The notes: a model not told the origin generated them from the sequence alone. A DNA stretch of 64,000 nt from Niveispirillum sp. SYP-B3756 (GCF_009495745.1 NZ_WIDQ01000004.1:473117-537116); one strand, 5' to 3'; shown: positions 8,405 through 17,448, numbered from the stretch's first letter. Numbers and translations: made by a program.

Positions 8405-8511
8405 ATGATTTCGTGCTGCGGGTATAATATGATAACAAAATAATAATAGTAGATTAAACCATATATCCAATCTACTGTTACGTGTCTTTTCATCGGGCGC
8501 GGGGGATCGTC
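8405..8511 (+). promoter_or_regulatory. AT-rich leader upstream of the lectin/GH64 gene
   Basis: Roughly 80 bases here are far more AT-rich than the surroundings and contain GGGTATAATATG (TATAAT around 8421-8428), which could be a -10 element for the gene at 8512. Short AT tracts such as AACAAAATAATAATAG follow. AT-rich upstream DNA is a common target of nucleoid proteins, but no such site can be proven by eye. Confidence 0.4.
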
Positions 8512-10218
8512 ATGGCTGGCACAGAAAATGGTATAAGTCCAATATCGATCAATCTGACCGATGATACAGGGCTTGACGGGAAGATTGGGACGCCAAGGGC
8601 ATGGGTTTGCGGCTGGATCAACGAAGGCAGCAGTGAATTCCAATCGCTGCAGCAGGATGGAAGCTTTACCACCACCCCCAGCACCAGCGTCAGCGTGCAG
8701 GCAAATGTTGGGTGGCAGGATTCCGGCGTTCAGGTTGCCGCAGGACAGACGGTGACGGTGACTTACGTCTCGGGTGATTGGACCGCTGATCCCAAAACCA
8801 ATGACGGCAACGCATACGATGCGAATGGCTGCCCCGGCCTGATCGTGCCCGGCAGCCAAACCGCCTTTCCGATGCCCGGTGTCACCATGGGTGCGCTGGT
8901 GGGTAAGGTCGGGGAGAGTGGCACAGCCTTCCTGATCGGCGACGGGCCGCAGGTGATGCCATCAGGCGATGTCGGCACACTTTATCTATGCATCAATGAT
9001 GATCTGACCGGTGCCTATGGTGCCGGACTTGCCGATAATAGTGGCAGCGTTACCGTGCAAATCGATCAGGGTGTGAATTTCTACCTGGTTTCCAGCATTG
9101 ACACGGTGACACTCTCTACACAGACCAACGGTTCCAACCGATTGGTTTTTGTTGTTGCCACGGCCCAACCAGCACCCTTGCCGGTATTCGTCGGCAATGT
9201 GATGCAATATACTGCCTATCCCTATGCCAACCCGCCCGGCATCGCCGCACCGGGGCCGTTCGATATTTTCGAATTCGGCTATGATGCGCAGTTCGATGTA
9301 TCGGCAGTGAACGGCTTCGGGCTGAATCTGTCCTTCACCTATGACGGCATCTCCTACGGTGCTGATCCGTCATTCGGTCGCAAACAGATCGGGGCTGCTT
9401 TCAGTACATTTATCGCGAACGAGGTGACGGCGGGCACCCCCGGCGCATCCGCCTTTGCGGAGCTGCTTTATGATGCCGCCATCAGCGGTTCAACCAGTCA
9501 GCCGCTGCTGGTCGGTCAGCAGTTTTTCGCGATCTGCGACCCCAATGACATGCTGCAGGCGCGCATGATCCAGGGAAACACCGGAACGGACACGTTGACC
9601 ACCTATTGGGACCAGACGCTGGCCGCCTTCTTCGCTGACGGTAATTATCTCAGCATCGATCTGGGGGGCCGGATCTATTCCGGGGAATGCACCGTTCCCT
9701 CGGGCGGCCAGCTTGGCACCTATAGTCTGACCTCCACAGAAACGGACCTGACATACAGCTTCTCGCAGCCGGTGCCGGGGCTGGCATCGGCGCTCTACGT
9801 CTTTCAACAGGCCTTCGCGGGAACACCTGCACCGGACGAGGGGCTGTTGCAGGACACGATATGGGAAGCCCTGTGCCGGGGTGTGGCCCAGAATGGTGTC
9901 TTCAGCAAAGCCGTCAGCAAGGGTGAATCAACGGCCCAGTGGAATGATGCATCGGCCTGGTATGGGGCCAAATCCACGTGCCACCTCTATGCCAAGTTCC
10001 TGCATTACGGCACGCTCGTGGGCACGGATTCCCGCACGGATCCGAACAATAATGCCCCGATCATGATCGGGAACGCCGTCTATGGTTTCAGCATGGATGA
10101 GAACCCGATCGGGAGCTATACCGGTCCCAACGTGCCATCCAAGACGCTGACCAATGTGCCGGGCGGGGCAACGGTTTCGCTGGTGATCGGCCCCTGGGAC
10201 GTGCCTCCGCCCGCGTGA
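8512..10218 (+). CDS. PA-IL (LecA)-like lectin domain joined to a GH64/thaumatin-like glucanase region
   Basis: The 568-residue protein has two parts. Residues about 61-184 match the PA-IL galactose lectin pattern, with GALVGKVGESGT (127-138), an INDD turn with Asp163 where PA-IL has its calcium Asp100, and DNSGSVTVQI (175-184) where PA-IL has Asn107/Asn108 and SGSFSVNI; the His50/Gln53 sugar contacts of PA-IL are not obvious here. Residues about 223-550 resemble GH64 beta-1,3-glucanases (PFDIFEFGYDAQFDVSAVNG, 249-268; FLHYGTLVG later). There is no clear signal peptide; the start ATG follows GGGGGATC. It is monocistronic, with a terminator behind it. A carbohydrate-directed protein aimed at beta-glucans or polysaccharide is inferred; catalytic residues were not verified. 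Confidence 0.65.
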   Translation: MAGTENGISPISINLTDDTGLDGKIGTPRAWVCGWINEGSSEFQSLQQDGSFTTTPSTSVSVQANVGWQDSGVQVAAGQTVTVTYVSGDWTADPKTNDGNAYDANGCPGLIVPGSQTAFPMPGVTMGALVGKVGESGTAFLIGDGPQVMPSGDVGTLYLCINDDLTGAYGAGLADNSGSVTVQIDQGVNFYLVSSIDTVTLSTQTNGSNRLVFVVATAQPAPLPVFVGNVMQYTAYPYANPPGIAAPGPFDIFEFGYDAQFDVSAVNGFGLNLSFTYDGISYGADPSFGRKQIGAAFSTFIANEVTAGTPGASAFAELLYDAAISGSTSQPLLVGQQFFAICDPNDMLQARMIQGNTGTDTLTTYWDQTLAAFFADGNYLSIDLGGRIYSGECTVPSGGQLGTYSLTSTETDLTYSFSQPVPGLASALYVFQQAFAGTPAPDEGLLQDTIWEALCRGVAQNGVFSKAVSKGESTAQWNDASAWYGAKSTCHLYAKFLHYGTLVGTDSRTDPNNNAPIMIGNAVYGFSMDENPIGSYTGPNVPSKTLTNVPGGATVSLVIGPWDVPPPA

Positions 10219-10235
10219 CCCTCTTGTGGTGGATA

Positions 10236-10257
10236 GGGGCCGGGGATACCCGGCCCC
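10236..10257. terminator. Shared terminator between convergent genes
   Basis: GGGGCCGGG (10236-10244) pairs with CCCGGCCCC (10249-10257) around GATA, between the stop codons of the lectin/GH64 gene and the converging uup gene. It can serve both; T-runs are weak. Confidence 0.6.
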
Positions 10258-10260
10258 TTC

Positions 10261-12078
10261 TCATCCTTCCAGCTCTTCCCGCAGGGCTTCCAGCTCCAGC
10301 CAGCGCTCCTCGGCGGCGGCCAGTTCGGCCTGGGCCGTGCCGATATCGTCGGTCGCCTTGGCAAAGCCCTTGGCATCCTTGCCATAGAAGGCAGGGTCGG
10401 CCAGCTTGGTCGCCAACTGCTTGATCTTCTTTTCCAGCGCGTCGATGCGGCCCGGCAGTTCCTCCAGCTCCCGGTTCTCCTTGAAGGAGAGCTTCTTCTT
10501 CGCTTTGGGCGCGGCGGCCTGGCTGGGGGCGCTGGGCTTGGATGCTGTGGGCTTGGCGGCCTCCGGCTCGTTTTCCTTGCGCTGGATCAGGTAATCGCTA
10601 TAGCCGCCGGCATATTCGGCGACATTGCCATCGCCTTCCACGGCGATGGTGCTGGTGACCAGCCGGTCCAGGAAGTCACGGTCGTGGCTGACCAGCAGCA
10701 GTGTGCCGTCATAATCGGCCAGCACCTCTTCCAGCAGGTCCAGCGTATCCATGTCCAGGTCGTTGGTCGGCTCGTCCAGCACCATCAGGTTGCTGGGCTG
10801 GGCGAACAGCTTGGCCAGCAGCAGCCGGTTGCGCTCCCCACCGGACATCACGCGCACCGGCTGGTCCATCATGGAGGGATCGAACAGGAAGTCCTTCATA
10901 TAGCTGGCAATATGGCGCGGCTTGCCGCCAACCCAGATATTGTCCCCGCCTTCCGGCAGCAGCACCTGTTTCAGCGTGGCATTGGGGTCCAACTGGGCGC
11001 GGCGCTGGTCAAAGACGATGGTCTGCAGGTTGGTGCCCAGCTTCACATTGCCATTGTCGGGGGTCAGTTCGCCGATCAGCATCTTCAGGATGGTGGATTT
11101 GCCGGCCCCGTTGGGGCCGATCAGCCCCACCTTGTCCCCGCGCTGGATACGGGTGGAGAAGTCACGGCAGATCACCCGTTCCCCGGCACTGCCATGGAAG
11201 GATTTGGAGATGGCTTCCGCCTCGATCACCAGCTTGCCGGAGACGTCGCCTTCGGCGATGCCCAGATTGACCTGACGGGATTTGATGCGGTCGGCGCGTT
11301 CCTGACGCATCCCCTGCAGCCGGCGCACGCGGCCCATATTGCGGGTGCGGCGGCCGGAAATGCCGCCTTCCCACATCCATTTCAGTTCCGCCTGAATCTT
11401 GCGGTCCAGCTTGTGATATGTCGCCTCTTCCTCCCGATAGATCTCATCGCGCCAGGTTTCAAACTGGGAGAAAGATTGCTCGGTGGTGCGCAGCACGCCG
11501 CGATCCAGCCACAAGATGCGCTTGGACAGGTTGGCCAGGAAGGCCCGGTCATGGGAGATCAGCAGCAGGGCACCACGGAACTGCTGCAATTCCTTTTCCA
11601 GCCAAAGGATGGTGGGGATATCCAGATGGTTGGTCGGCTCATCCAGCAGCAGCACGTCCGGCTGATCGACCAGCGCGCGGGCGAGTGCGGCCCGGCGCGA
11701 CTCACCGCCCGACAGGGTGGCGCAGGCCCGGTCGCCCGGCAGGTCCAGCGCTTCCAGTACCGCTTCCACGCGATAGAGGGCCGGTTCATCCTGCCCGCCG
11801 GCCACAAACTCGGCCACCGTGGCAAAGCCGGTGAAATCCGGTTCCTGGGCCAGATGGGCCACCCTGGCACCGGGCTGGATGAAGCGTTCGCCCTTATCGA
11901 CATCGATGATGCCGGCCAGCGCCTTCATCAGGGTGGATTTGCCGCTGCCATTGCGGCCGACCAGACAGATCTTCTCCCCCCGCGAGACGGCGACGTCGAT
12001 ATTCTCGAACAGCACGGTGGCGCCCATATGGACAGACGCGCCGGCAAGGCCGACAAGGGCGGGATTATTGGGGGCCAT
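10261..12078 (-). CDS. uup: ABC-F family ATPase Uup
   Basis: This 605-residue soluble ABC-F protein has two nucleotide-binding domains with Walker A GRNGSGKST (41-49) and GPNGAGKST, signatures LSGGESRR and MSGGERNR, and Walker B LLLDEPTNHLD and MVLDEPTNDLD. The C-terminal part (about 520-605) is a charged coiled coil (LPGRIDALEKKIKQLATKL) as in Uup, which binds DNA and affects transposon precise excision and ribosome-associated functions. There is no membrane domain. It is separated by about 70 bases from the next minus-strand gene upstream. Confidence 0.93.
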   Translation of the reverse strand: MAPNNPALVGLAGASVHMGATVLFENIDVAVSRGEKICLVGRNGSGKSTLMKALAGIIDVDKGERFIQPGARVAHLAQEPDFTGFATVAEFVAGGQDEPALYRVEAVLEALDLPGDRACATLSGGESRRAALARALVDQPDVLLLDEPTNHLDIPTILWLEKELQQFRGALLLISHDRAFLANLSKRILWLDRGVLRTTEQSFSQFETWRDEIYREEEATYHKLDRKIQAELKWMWEGGISGRRTRNMGRVRRLQGMRQERADRIKSRQVNLGIAEGDVSGKLVIEAEAISKSFHGSAGERVICRDFSTRIQRGDKVGLIGPNGAGKSTILKMLIGELTPDNGNVKLGTNLQTIVFDQRRAQLDPNATLKQVLLPEGGDNIWVGGKPRHIASYMKDFLFDPSMMDQPVRVMSGGERNRLLLAKLFAQPSNLMVLDEPTNDLDMDTLDLLEEVLADYDGTLLLVSHDRDFLDRLVTSTIAVEGDGNVAEYAGGYSDYLIQRKENEPEAAKPTASKPSAPSQAAAPKAKKKLSFKENRELEELPGRIDALEKKIKQLATKLADPAFYGKDAKGFAKATDDIGTAQAELAAAEERWLELEALREELEG

Positions 12079-12149
12079 GGGTGGGGAACTTCCTGGAACG
12101 GGATGCTTGGGCCCCGTTCTACTGGCAATGGCGGGGGCAGGGAAGGGGA

Positions 12150-12914
12150 TTACACCTTCTCCCGCGCCGCCTTCTCGATCCGGTCATAGGCGGCGTTGAT
12201 GGCGGCCATCTTTTCCTGAGCCAGATCGATGAATTCCTGCGGCATCCCGTCGGCCACCAGCCGGTCCGGGTGGTTTTCCCGCGCCAGGTGGCGATAGGCT
12301 GCCTTCACCGTGGGGAAATCCGCCCCCGCCGGCACGCCCAGCACGGCATAGGGATCATCCAGCGGGTCGCCATAGCCGGCGGCGGTGCCGCCATGGATGC
12401 GGCGGATCTGCTCAAACTCCGCCGGCGGGAAGCCGAAAATCTCCGACACCCGGCGCAGGAAGGTCAGTTCGGCCTCATGCACCACGCCATCGGCAACGGC
12501 GATATGGAACAGGCCGCCCAGCAACTCCTCCAGCACCGCGCGCCGGTCCTTAAACATGCCGGCCAATTGCCGTGCATAGGTTTCAAAGCCGGCACTGTCG
12601 CGCTTGGCAATGTCGAACAGGCGGCCGACATTGCGCAACTCCGCCTCCGGTACCTTGAAGACCTCGCGGAAAGCGTTGATCTCCATCCGGCAGACCACGC
12701 CATCGGCCTTGGCCATCTTGGCCCCCAGCACGATGACGCCGACGGTAAAGGCGATGCTTTGGGTTTGATCCGGCTTGCCGTCCGGTCCGTCGGGCAGCTC
12801 CACGCTGCGCAACTCGTCCACGGCGTGACCCGCCACGGCGCCGATCAAGCCACCCAGCGGCCCGCCGATGGCGAAACCCGCCGCACCGCCAATGACCTTG
12901 CCCCAGATGCTCAT
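12150..12914 (-). CDS. TerB-like/J-domain co-chaperone, DjlA-like
   Basis: The 254-residue product begins with a Gly-rich hydrophobic segment (IGGAAGFAIGGPLGGLIGAV, about 6-25), which may anchor it in the membrane as in DjlA. A TerB-like helical domain with GVIVLGAKMAKADGVV lies at about 55-165. The C-terminal J domain (DPYAVLGVPAGADF through AAINAAYDRI) contains the HPD tripeptide (ENHPDRL) needed to stimulate DnaK. The start at MSIWGK is chosen because homologues begin there; the frame runs 62 codons further upstream without conserved sequence. Confidence 0.9.
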   Translation of the reverse strand: MSIWGKVIGGAAGFAIGGPLGGLIGAVAGHAVDELRSVELPDGPDGKPDQTQSIAFTVGVIVLGAKMAKADGVVCRMEINAFREVFKVPEAELRNVGRLFDIAKRDSAGFETYARQLAGMFKDRRAVLEELLGGLFHIAVADGVVHEAELTFLRRVSEIFGFPPAEFEQIRRIHGGTAAGYGDPLDDPYAVLGVPAGADFPTVKAAYRHLARENHPDRLVADGMPQEFIDLAQEKMAAINAAYDRIEKAAREKV

Positions 12915-13004
12915 GATCGTTCTGCCGTTCGATTGCCCGTTATGCCACGGGTCATGGTCATGGCCCGTGGCGGCCAGCGACCGCTGGCCCGCGGGCTCGT
13001 GCCC

Positions 13005-13040
13005 GCGTGAGCCAAGGCGGCGGATGCCGCCGCCCGGCGC
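13005..13040. repeat. 36-base REP-like palindromic element, copy 2
   Basis: Same flanks and GGAT loop as the copy at 8369-8404, but the stem reads GCGGC-GGAT-GCCGC. Differences at stem positions 13 and 15 are matched by changes at 24 and 26, keeping all five pairs. It lies upstream of the J-domain gene in the divergent spacer. Confidence 0.6.
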
Positions 13041-13248
13041 TGAGGGAACTGATATTACAGGATAACGCACGGCACGCCGGACGCAATGCAGGAACGGCAT
13101 GGCTGGGGGAGGCTTGGCCTTATTGCATCATCGCGTCACAGGTTTATATTGCAGCGCACAAGAACAGGTGCCGCCTTGCGTGGGCAGGTACCAGCGGGGA
13201 TGGTTGCGTCAGCATATGGGGCGTTCGGGTTTTAACCTTTTGCCTTTC

Positions 13249-13818
13249 ATGACGTTGGATGTTCCTGCCATGACCGTTTTCCGCACCCTTTTGCCGGCTG
13301 AGGCCGGGCGTTACGCCGACCACCTGCTGCGCTTGCCGCGCGGGGATCGCCGGGCCCGATTCATGGGCGGCATGTCGGATGATGCGGTGCGTGCCTATGT
13401 GGATGGCATCGATTGGGCCCATGCCACCATCCTGGTCGCCTTGATCGGTGGTGAAGTCCGCGCCGCTGTGGAACTGCGCCGCGACCCGTCGCGTGGCGAA
13501 CGGGCTGAACTGGCCATCACTATTGAACCCGACTGGCAGGGCCAGGGCGTTGGCAGCACCATGGTGCGCCGGGCCATGGTGCTGGCCCGCAATCGCGGCA
13601 TGGGCCGGATGATGCTGTTCTGCCTGGGCGATAATCACCGGATGCTGCGAATCGCCGGCCGGCTGGATGCCCGCGTCACGTTTGATTGCGGGGAGGTGGT
13701 GTGCGATTTCGACCTGCCGCCCGCCGATGCCTTCTCCCTGACCCTGGAAGCCATGGATCGCGGCAGCACGGCGCTGACCATGATGCTGGACCCCGGCGGC
13801 CTGCCGCGCGCGGCGTGA
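13249..13818 (+). CDS. GNAT family N-acetyltransferase
   Basis: The 189-residue protein has the acetyl-CoA-binding signature in AELAITIEPDWQGQGVGSTM (QGQGVG, about 97-102) followed by the helix RRAMVLARNRGMGRM, the hallmark of GNAT enzymes that acetylate amines or protein N-termini. Its substrate cannot be deduced. I chose the ATG at 13249; the ATG at 13270 is nearly as good, and the frame open to 13099 shows no conservation. The gene is divergent from the J-domain gene and converges on the toxin-antitoxin pair. Confidence 0.85.
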   Translation: MTLDVPAMTVFRTLLPAEAGRYADHLLRLPRGDRRARFMGGMSDDAVRAYVDGIDWAHATILVALIGGEVRAAVELRRDPSRGERAELAITIEPDWQGQGVGSTMVRRAMVLARNRGMGRMMLFCLGDNHRMLRIAGRLDARVTFDCGEVVCDFDLPPADAFSLTLEAMDRGSTALTMMLDPGGLPRAA

Positions 13819-13823
13819 CCCGG

Positions 13824-14267
13824 TCAGGCCGCCACGACATCCTGTTGCCACAAACCCGCCCCGGCGTCGCGGTATTGCAGCCGGGGCTTGGCAGCGGGCA
13901 GGGAAAGCACCCGCTCCACCGTTTCGGTATAGCTGGGCTTTTCGCCCACATGTTCCAGGTAAATCTGGCGAATCAACTGGTTTGCCAGCTTCGGCACGCG
14001 CGACAGTTTCTCCCAGCGGGCAATTGTCTGCACATCATTGCCGAAAGGGCGGGCCAGTTCAGCCTGCGTCATATCCATCACGGCGCGCAGGAATCGGAAC
14101 TGCCGACCTGACAGATGCGGCATCCCATTGACCAGATCGCAACCGATGCGCTGGTGCAACTCGCGGGCATTCTCTACCGACACCGCCTTGCCATACGGTG
14201 TCTCCATCACCTGATAGCCATTGGCCAGATAGATATTTTCCAGACCGCAATCGGTGTAGTGCAGCAT
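13824..14267 (-). CDS. MqsA/HigA-like XRE antitoxin of a DUF4258 toxin-antitoxin pair
   Basis: This 147-residue protein has an N-terminal part that recalls YgiT/MqsA-type partners (HYTDCGLENIYLANGYQV, TPYGKAVSVENARELHQ) but lacks CxxC zinc pairs. A helix-turn-helix of the XRE class follows (LRAVMDMTQAELARPFG, VQTIARWEK, about 61-87). It sits nine bases downstream of the DUF4258 gene, an order (toxin then antitoxin) usual for mqsRA-like pairs. It is expected to neutralise the toxin and repress the shared promoter at 14608-14642. Confidence 0.75.
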   Translation of the reverse strand: MLHYTDCGLENIYLANGYQVMETPYGKAVSVENARELHQRIGCDLVNGMPHLSGRQFRFLRAVMDMTQAELARPFGNDVQTIARWEKLSRVPKLANQLIRQIYLEHVGEKPSYTETVERVLSLPAAKPRLQYRDAGAGLWQQDVVAA

Positions 14268-14276
14268 TTAAGCCTC

Positions 14277-14597
14277 TCAGCGGACGCGGCGGCGCCATTC
14301 ATAGGCGGTGATCACCACCACCGGCGGCCCCGCCGGATCGAATGAGACAACGCATTCATGATGTTCACCGTCGCGCACGCGCGTGACGGTGCATTTCAGC
14401 TTTCCGGGCCATTTCGGATCGTCATACGGACCTTCCGTCACCATCCCATGTCGGATACAGGCAATGATCTGGCTGGCCAGAAGCGGATACTTTCCCCTTT
14501 CGGGCGCACGGGTACGGGCATGGGGTGTAATGAAAATCTGACTTTCAACAATCGCCAACCTGTTCAGATAGGCGGTTGCCTGCGTCGGATTCATCAT
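14277..14597 (-). CDS. DUF4258 toxin candidate (RelE-superfamily-like)
   Basis: The 106-residue basic protein carries the DUF4258 features: an early helix, TPHARTRAPERG where an RMxxRG-type helix is usual, HGMVTEGPYDD, and a final strand set (YKCTVTRV-like KCTVTRVRDGEHHECVVSFD, VVVITAYEW). DUF4258 proteins belong to the RelE/ParE-like toxin clan and are often mRNA interferases. It precedes the XRE gene in one operon. Two ATGs in tandem (14597, 14594) can both serve as start. Confidence 0.75.
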   Translation of the reverse strand: MMNPTQATAYLNRLAIVESQIFITPHARTRAPERGKYPLLASQIIACIRHGMVTEGPYDDPKWPGKLKCTVTRVRDGEHHECVVSFDPAGPPVVVITAYEWRRRVR

Positions 14598-14607
14598 TCA
14601 CGCCCTC

Positions 14608-14642
14608 ACCTATAAAAATGATAGGTTTCGTTCACTTGTCAA
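14608..14642 (-). promoter_or_regulatory. Promoter and palindromic operator of the toxin-antitoxin pair
   Basis: On the minus strand an exact TTGACA -35 box lies at 14642-14637, with an AT-rich -10 region (TTTTAT) 18-19 bases on. The -10 region is framed by ACCTAT (14608-14613) and ATAGGT (14621-14626), a perfect 6-bp inverted repeat, positioned so that a bound antitoxin would block RNA polymerase. Confidence 0.6.
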
Positions 14643-14658
14643 GATGGCCGAAGGCGGG

Positions 14659-15192
14659 TCAGCGATCTTCTCCCTCAGCATCATCCTCTTCGTCTCCCGC
14701 CGCGTCCTGCTCCGCCCGCTTCATGAAATCCAGAGCACCTTGCAGGATGTAGGCGGCGGCCATCTTGTCCACCACCTCGTCCCGCCTCTTGCGGGTCATG
14801 TCCCATTCGATCATCATGCGTTCCACCGCACTGGTGGACAGCCGTTCGTCCCAGAAGGCGACTTCCGGCTCGCCCTGGGCGAACATTTGCGGGCGCATCA
14901 GGATCTGGCGGGCGAATTCTCGCACCGACTGACAGCGCGGCCCCTCCGTCCCGTCCATATTGACCGGCAGGCCGATGATCAGGCCGCGCACGTCGCGGTC
15001 CTTCATGGCGCGGGCCAGTTCCTGCACATCCTGGGTGAATTTGGTGCGGCGGATGGTGCCGATGGGCGATGCGACGCTGAAGCCCGGATCGCAGACGGAC
15101 AGACCAATGGTCTTCTCCCCGATATCCAGCCCCATCAGCCGTGCGTGACGGGGCATTGCGGGTTTCAGTTCCTCAAGGTTGCGGATTGCCAT
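14659..15192 (-). CDS. ruvX: Holliday junction resolvase-like RuvX (YqgF)
   Basis: The 177-residue protein has the YqgF RNase H-like fold signature: LMGLDIGEKTIGLSVCDP (about 19-36) with the first catalytic Asp, GLPVNMDGTEG (74-84), and FWDERLSTSAVERMM (113-127) with conserved Glu/Arg, plus DKMAAAYILQ near the end. The family acts in pre-16S rRNA 5' processing and was first proposed as a resolvase. A short acidic tail follows (DEEDDAEGEDR). It is divergent from gatC with about 100 bases between them. Confidence 0.92.
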   Translation of the reverse strand: MAIRNLEELKPAMPRHARLMGLDIGEKTIGLSVCDPGFSVASPIGTIRRTKFTQDVQELARAMKDRDVRGLIIGLPVNMDGTEGPRCQSVREFARQILMRPQMFAQGEPEVAFWDERLSTSAVERMMIEWDMTRKRRDEVVDKMAAAYILQGALDFMKRAEQDAAGDEEDDAEGEDR

Positions 15193-15294
15193 GACGTGGT
15201 GCTAGCTTCCAAACCGCTTTCGCGCCCGCATCATCGGTTTCCTGATGGGGGCGGCCGGGGCAAGACGCCCGCAGCTATGACGAGATTTAGCACC

Positions 15295-15597
15295 ATGTCG
15301 CAGGACAAGGCCACCCTGGACGCCAAGACCGTGGCAAAGATCGCCCACCTCGCCCGCATCAAGGTGCCGGAAGAGGAACAGGCGCATCTGGCGGATGAAC
15401 TGAACAAACTGCTCGGCTGGGTCGAGCAGTTGGGCGAGGTTGACACCAACGGTGTTGAGCCGATGACCTCCGTTGCCGCCCAAACCCTGCGCCGCCGGGC
15501 CGATCAGGTGACCGATGGTGGCTATCCCGACGCCGTGGTGCTGAACGCCACCGACGCCGCCGAACATTTCTTCTCCGTGCCCAAGGTCGTCGAATAA
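15295..15597 (+). CDS. gatC: Asp-tRNA(Asn)/Glu-tRNA(Gln) amidotransferase subunit C
   Basis: This 100-residue subunit stabilises GatA and GatB in the transamidase that makes Gln-tRNA(Gln) and Asn-tRNA(Asn). The typical start [20 protein letters not shown], the helix [17 protein letters not shown] and the end region [22 protein letters not shown] are all present. Its stop overlaps the gatA ATG by one base. A longer frame reaching back to 14644 is open, but homology begins at this ATG. Confidence 0.95.
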   Translation: MSQDKATLDAKTVAKIAHLARIKVPEEEQAHLADELNKLLGWVEQLGEVDTNGVEPMTSVAAQTLRRRADQVTDGGYPDAVVLNATDAAEHFFSVPKVVE

Positions 15598-17078
15598 TGA
15601 CCAATCTGACCCATCTTTCCATGTCGGAGGCCCTGGACGGGCTGAAGAAGAAGGAATTCACCGCGGTCGAACTGACCGAGGCCTATGTGAAGGCGGTGGA
15701 GGCGGCCCGCCCGCTGAACGCCTTCATCACGGAGACGCCGGAGATCGCGCTCGACCAGGCCAAGGCATCCGACGCGCGCTATGGTGCCGGGACCAATGGT
15801 CCGATGGACGGGATGCCGCTGGGCATCAAGGATCTGTTCTGCACCAAGGGCGTGCTGACCACGGCAGCCAGCCACATCCTGGACGGCTTCAAGCCGGCCT
15901 ATGAAAGCAGCATCACCGCGAACCTGTTCCGCGATGGTGCGGTGATGCTGGGCAAGCTGAACCTGGACGAATTCGCCATGGGTTCGGCCAATATCACCAG
16001 CTATTACGGCCCGGTGCTGAACCCCTGGACCGGCAAAGACCCGGCGGCGGCGGAACGCAAGCTGGTGCCCGGTGGCTCTTCCGGCGGGTCGGCGGCCTCC
16101 GTGTCCGGTCGTTTTGCTATTGCCGCCACCGGCACGGATACCGGCGGTTCCATCCGCCAGCCGGCCAGCTTCACCGGTATTGTCGGGCTGAAGCCCACCT
16201 ATGGCCGCTGCTCCCGCTGGGGCACCATCGCCTTTGCCAGCTCGCTGGATCAGGCTGGCCCGATGACCCGCACGGTGCGCGATGCCGCGATCATGCTGCA
16301 GAGCATGGCCGGATTCGACCCCAAGGACAGCACGTCCGTCGATATGCCGGTGCCTGATTTCCAGGCAGCCTTGACCGGCGATATCCGTGGCCTGCGCGTC
16401 GGTATTCCCAAGGAATACCGGGTGGAGGGGATGCCGGCGGAGATAGAGCGCGTCTGGCAGCAGGGCATTGAATGGCTGAAGGCAGCCGGCGCGGTGCCGG
16501 TGGAAATCAGCCTGCCGCACACCAAGTACGCGCTGGCCACTTATTACGTGGTGGCCCCGGCGGAATGCTCCTCCAACCTCGCCCGTTATGACGGCGTGCG
16601 CTTCGGCCTGCGCGTCGAGGGCAAGGATCTGCAGGAGATGTACGAGAATACGCGTGGTGAAGGCTTCGGCAAGGAAGTGCGCCGCCGTATCATGATCGGC
16701 ACTTATGTGCTCTCGGCCGGCTATTATGACGCCTATTACCTGAAGGCGCAGAAGGTCCGCGCCCGTATTGCCGAGGATTTTGCCAAGGCTTACGAGCAGT
16801 GCGACGTGATCCTGACGCCGACGGCCCCCAGCACGGCCTTTGCCATCGGCGAAAAGCAGGATGATCCGATTTCCATGTACCTGAATGACGTGTTCACCGT
16901 GCCGGCCAGCCTGGCCGGGCTGCCGGGCATTTCCGTGCCGGCGGGCTTGGCTGCTGATGGGCTGCCGCTGGGTCTGCAGATCCTGGGCCGTCCGTTTGAC
17001 GAGGTGACGCTGCTGCGGGTGGCGGGTGTGATGGAACAGGCAGCCGGCGCGCAGCCGCTGCCGCCCTTCTGCCGCTGA
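15597..17078 (+). CDS. gatA: Asp-tRNA(Asn)/Glu-tRNA(Gln) amidotransferase subunit A
   Basis: This 493-residue amidase-signature enzyme releases ammonia from glutamine for tRNA-bound Glu or Asp amidation. The Ser-cisSer-Lys triad is visible: Lys in [12 protein letters not shown] (about 79), and the two Ser in the Gly/Ser loop [12 protein letters not shown] and in [12 protein letters not shown]. Length and ends agree with the family. gatB is not in the window, so the complex is encoded at split loci or gatB lies elsewhere. Confidence 0.96.
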   Translation: MTNLTHLSMSEALDGLKKKEFTAVELTEAYVKAVEAARPLNAFITETPEIALDQAKASDARYGAGTNGPMDGMPLGIKDLFCTKGVLTTAASHILDGFKPAYESSITANLFRDGAVMLGKLNLDEFAMGSANITSYYGPVLNPWTGKDPAAAERKLVPGGSSGGSAASVSGRFAIAATGTDTGGSIRQPASFTGIVGLKPTYGRCSRWGTIAFASSLDQAGPMTRTVRDAAIMLQSMAGFDPKDSTSVDMPVPDFQAALTGDIRGLRVGIPKEYRVEGMPAEIERVWQQGIEWLKAAGAVPVEISLPHTKYALATYYVVAPAECSSNLARYDGVRFGLRVEGKDLQEMYENTRGEGFGKEVRRRIMIGTYVLSAGYYDAYYLKAQKVRARIAEDFAKAYEQCDVILTPTAPSTAFAIGEKQDDPISMYLNDVFTVPASLAGLPGISVPAGLAADGLPLGLQILGRPFDEVTLLRVAGVMEQAAGAQPLPPFCR

Positions 17079-17111
17079 TCCGGTCGGCCTGTTTTTTGGT
17101 CAGTTGTGAAC

Positions 17112-17140
17112 AGGGCGGTGCCAGTGGTGCCGCCCTTTTT
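17112..17140 (+). terminator. Terminator of gatCA
   Basis: AGGGCGG (17112-17118) pairs with CCGCCCT (17130-17136), and the 3' arm runs into TTTTT. It lies 34 bases after the gatA stop. Confidence 0.75.
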
Positions 17141-17448
17141 GCTGCGCGTAGAGCGGCGCACGGCCACAAACATCAACGTGTATTGGGGTTAGAACCAGTT
17201 GCCACCATGCGAGGAGCCCCTGTTCTTGCCAGGTACAGCGATGTTCAGACTTTGTTTCATTTAAGACAGCTTAATTACAAGGCAGCAAGCTATTTCCTGC
17301 TGTTTCATGCGGCATATGCGAAATTATCTATCGTCCGGTCATTTATTTAATGTCAAATCTTGTCAATAGGTTAACGGGTAGCTTGTAACAGGCACGGTTT
17401 TTGCTTTCTGGAAAAACACGCTGTTGCAGTGCACATAAGAGGCGGCTC
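17141..17448. other. AT-richer intergenic stretch before the sensor gene
   Basis: About 300 bases without a convincing gene separate gatA from the chemotaxis-like gene. The second half is much richer in A/T than its surroundings, consistent with a promoter region. A possible short hairpin is seen, but no assignable -35/-10 pair or RNA gene. Confidence 0.5.

Noticed and set aside
10684..12189. 501-codon plus-strand frame antisense to uup
   Set aside because: Shadow of the ABC-F gene, with His/Gln-rich composition.
14644..15294. N-terminal extension of gatC in frame
   Set aside because: GatC homologues are about 95-100 residues; the extension is antisense to ruvX.
17079..17448. Small RNA gene in the gatA-sensor spacer
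   Set aside because: Apart from the gatA terminator no second terminator or conserved promoter pair is visible.
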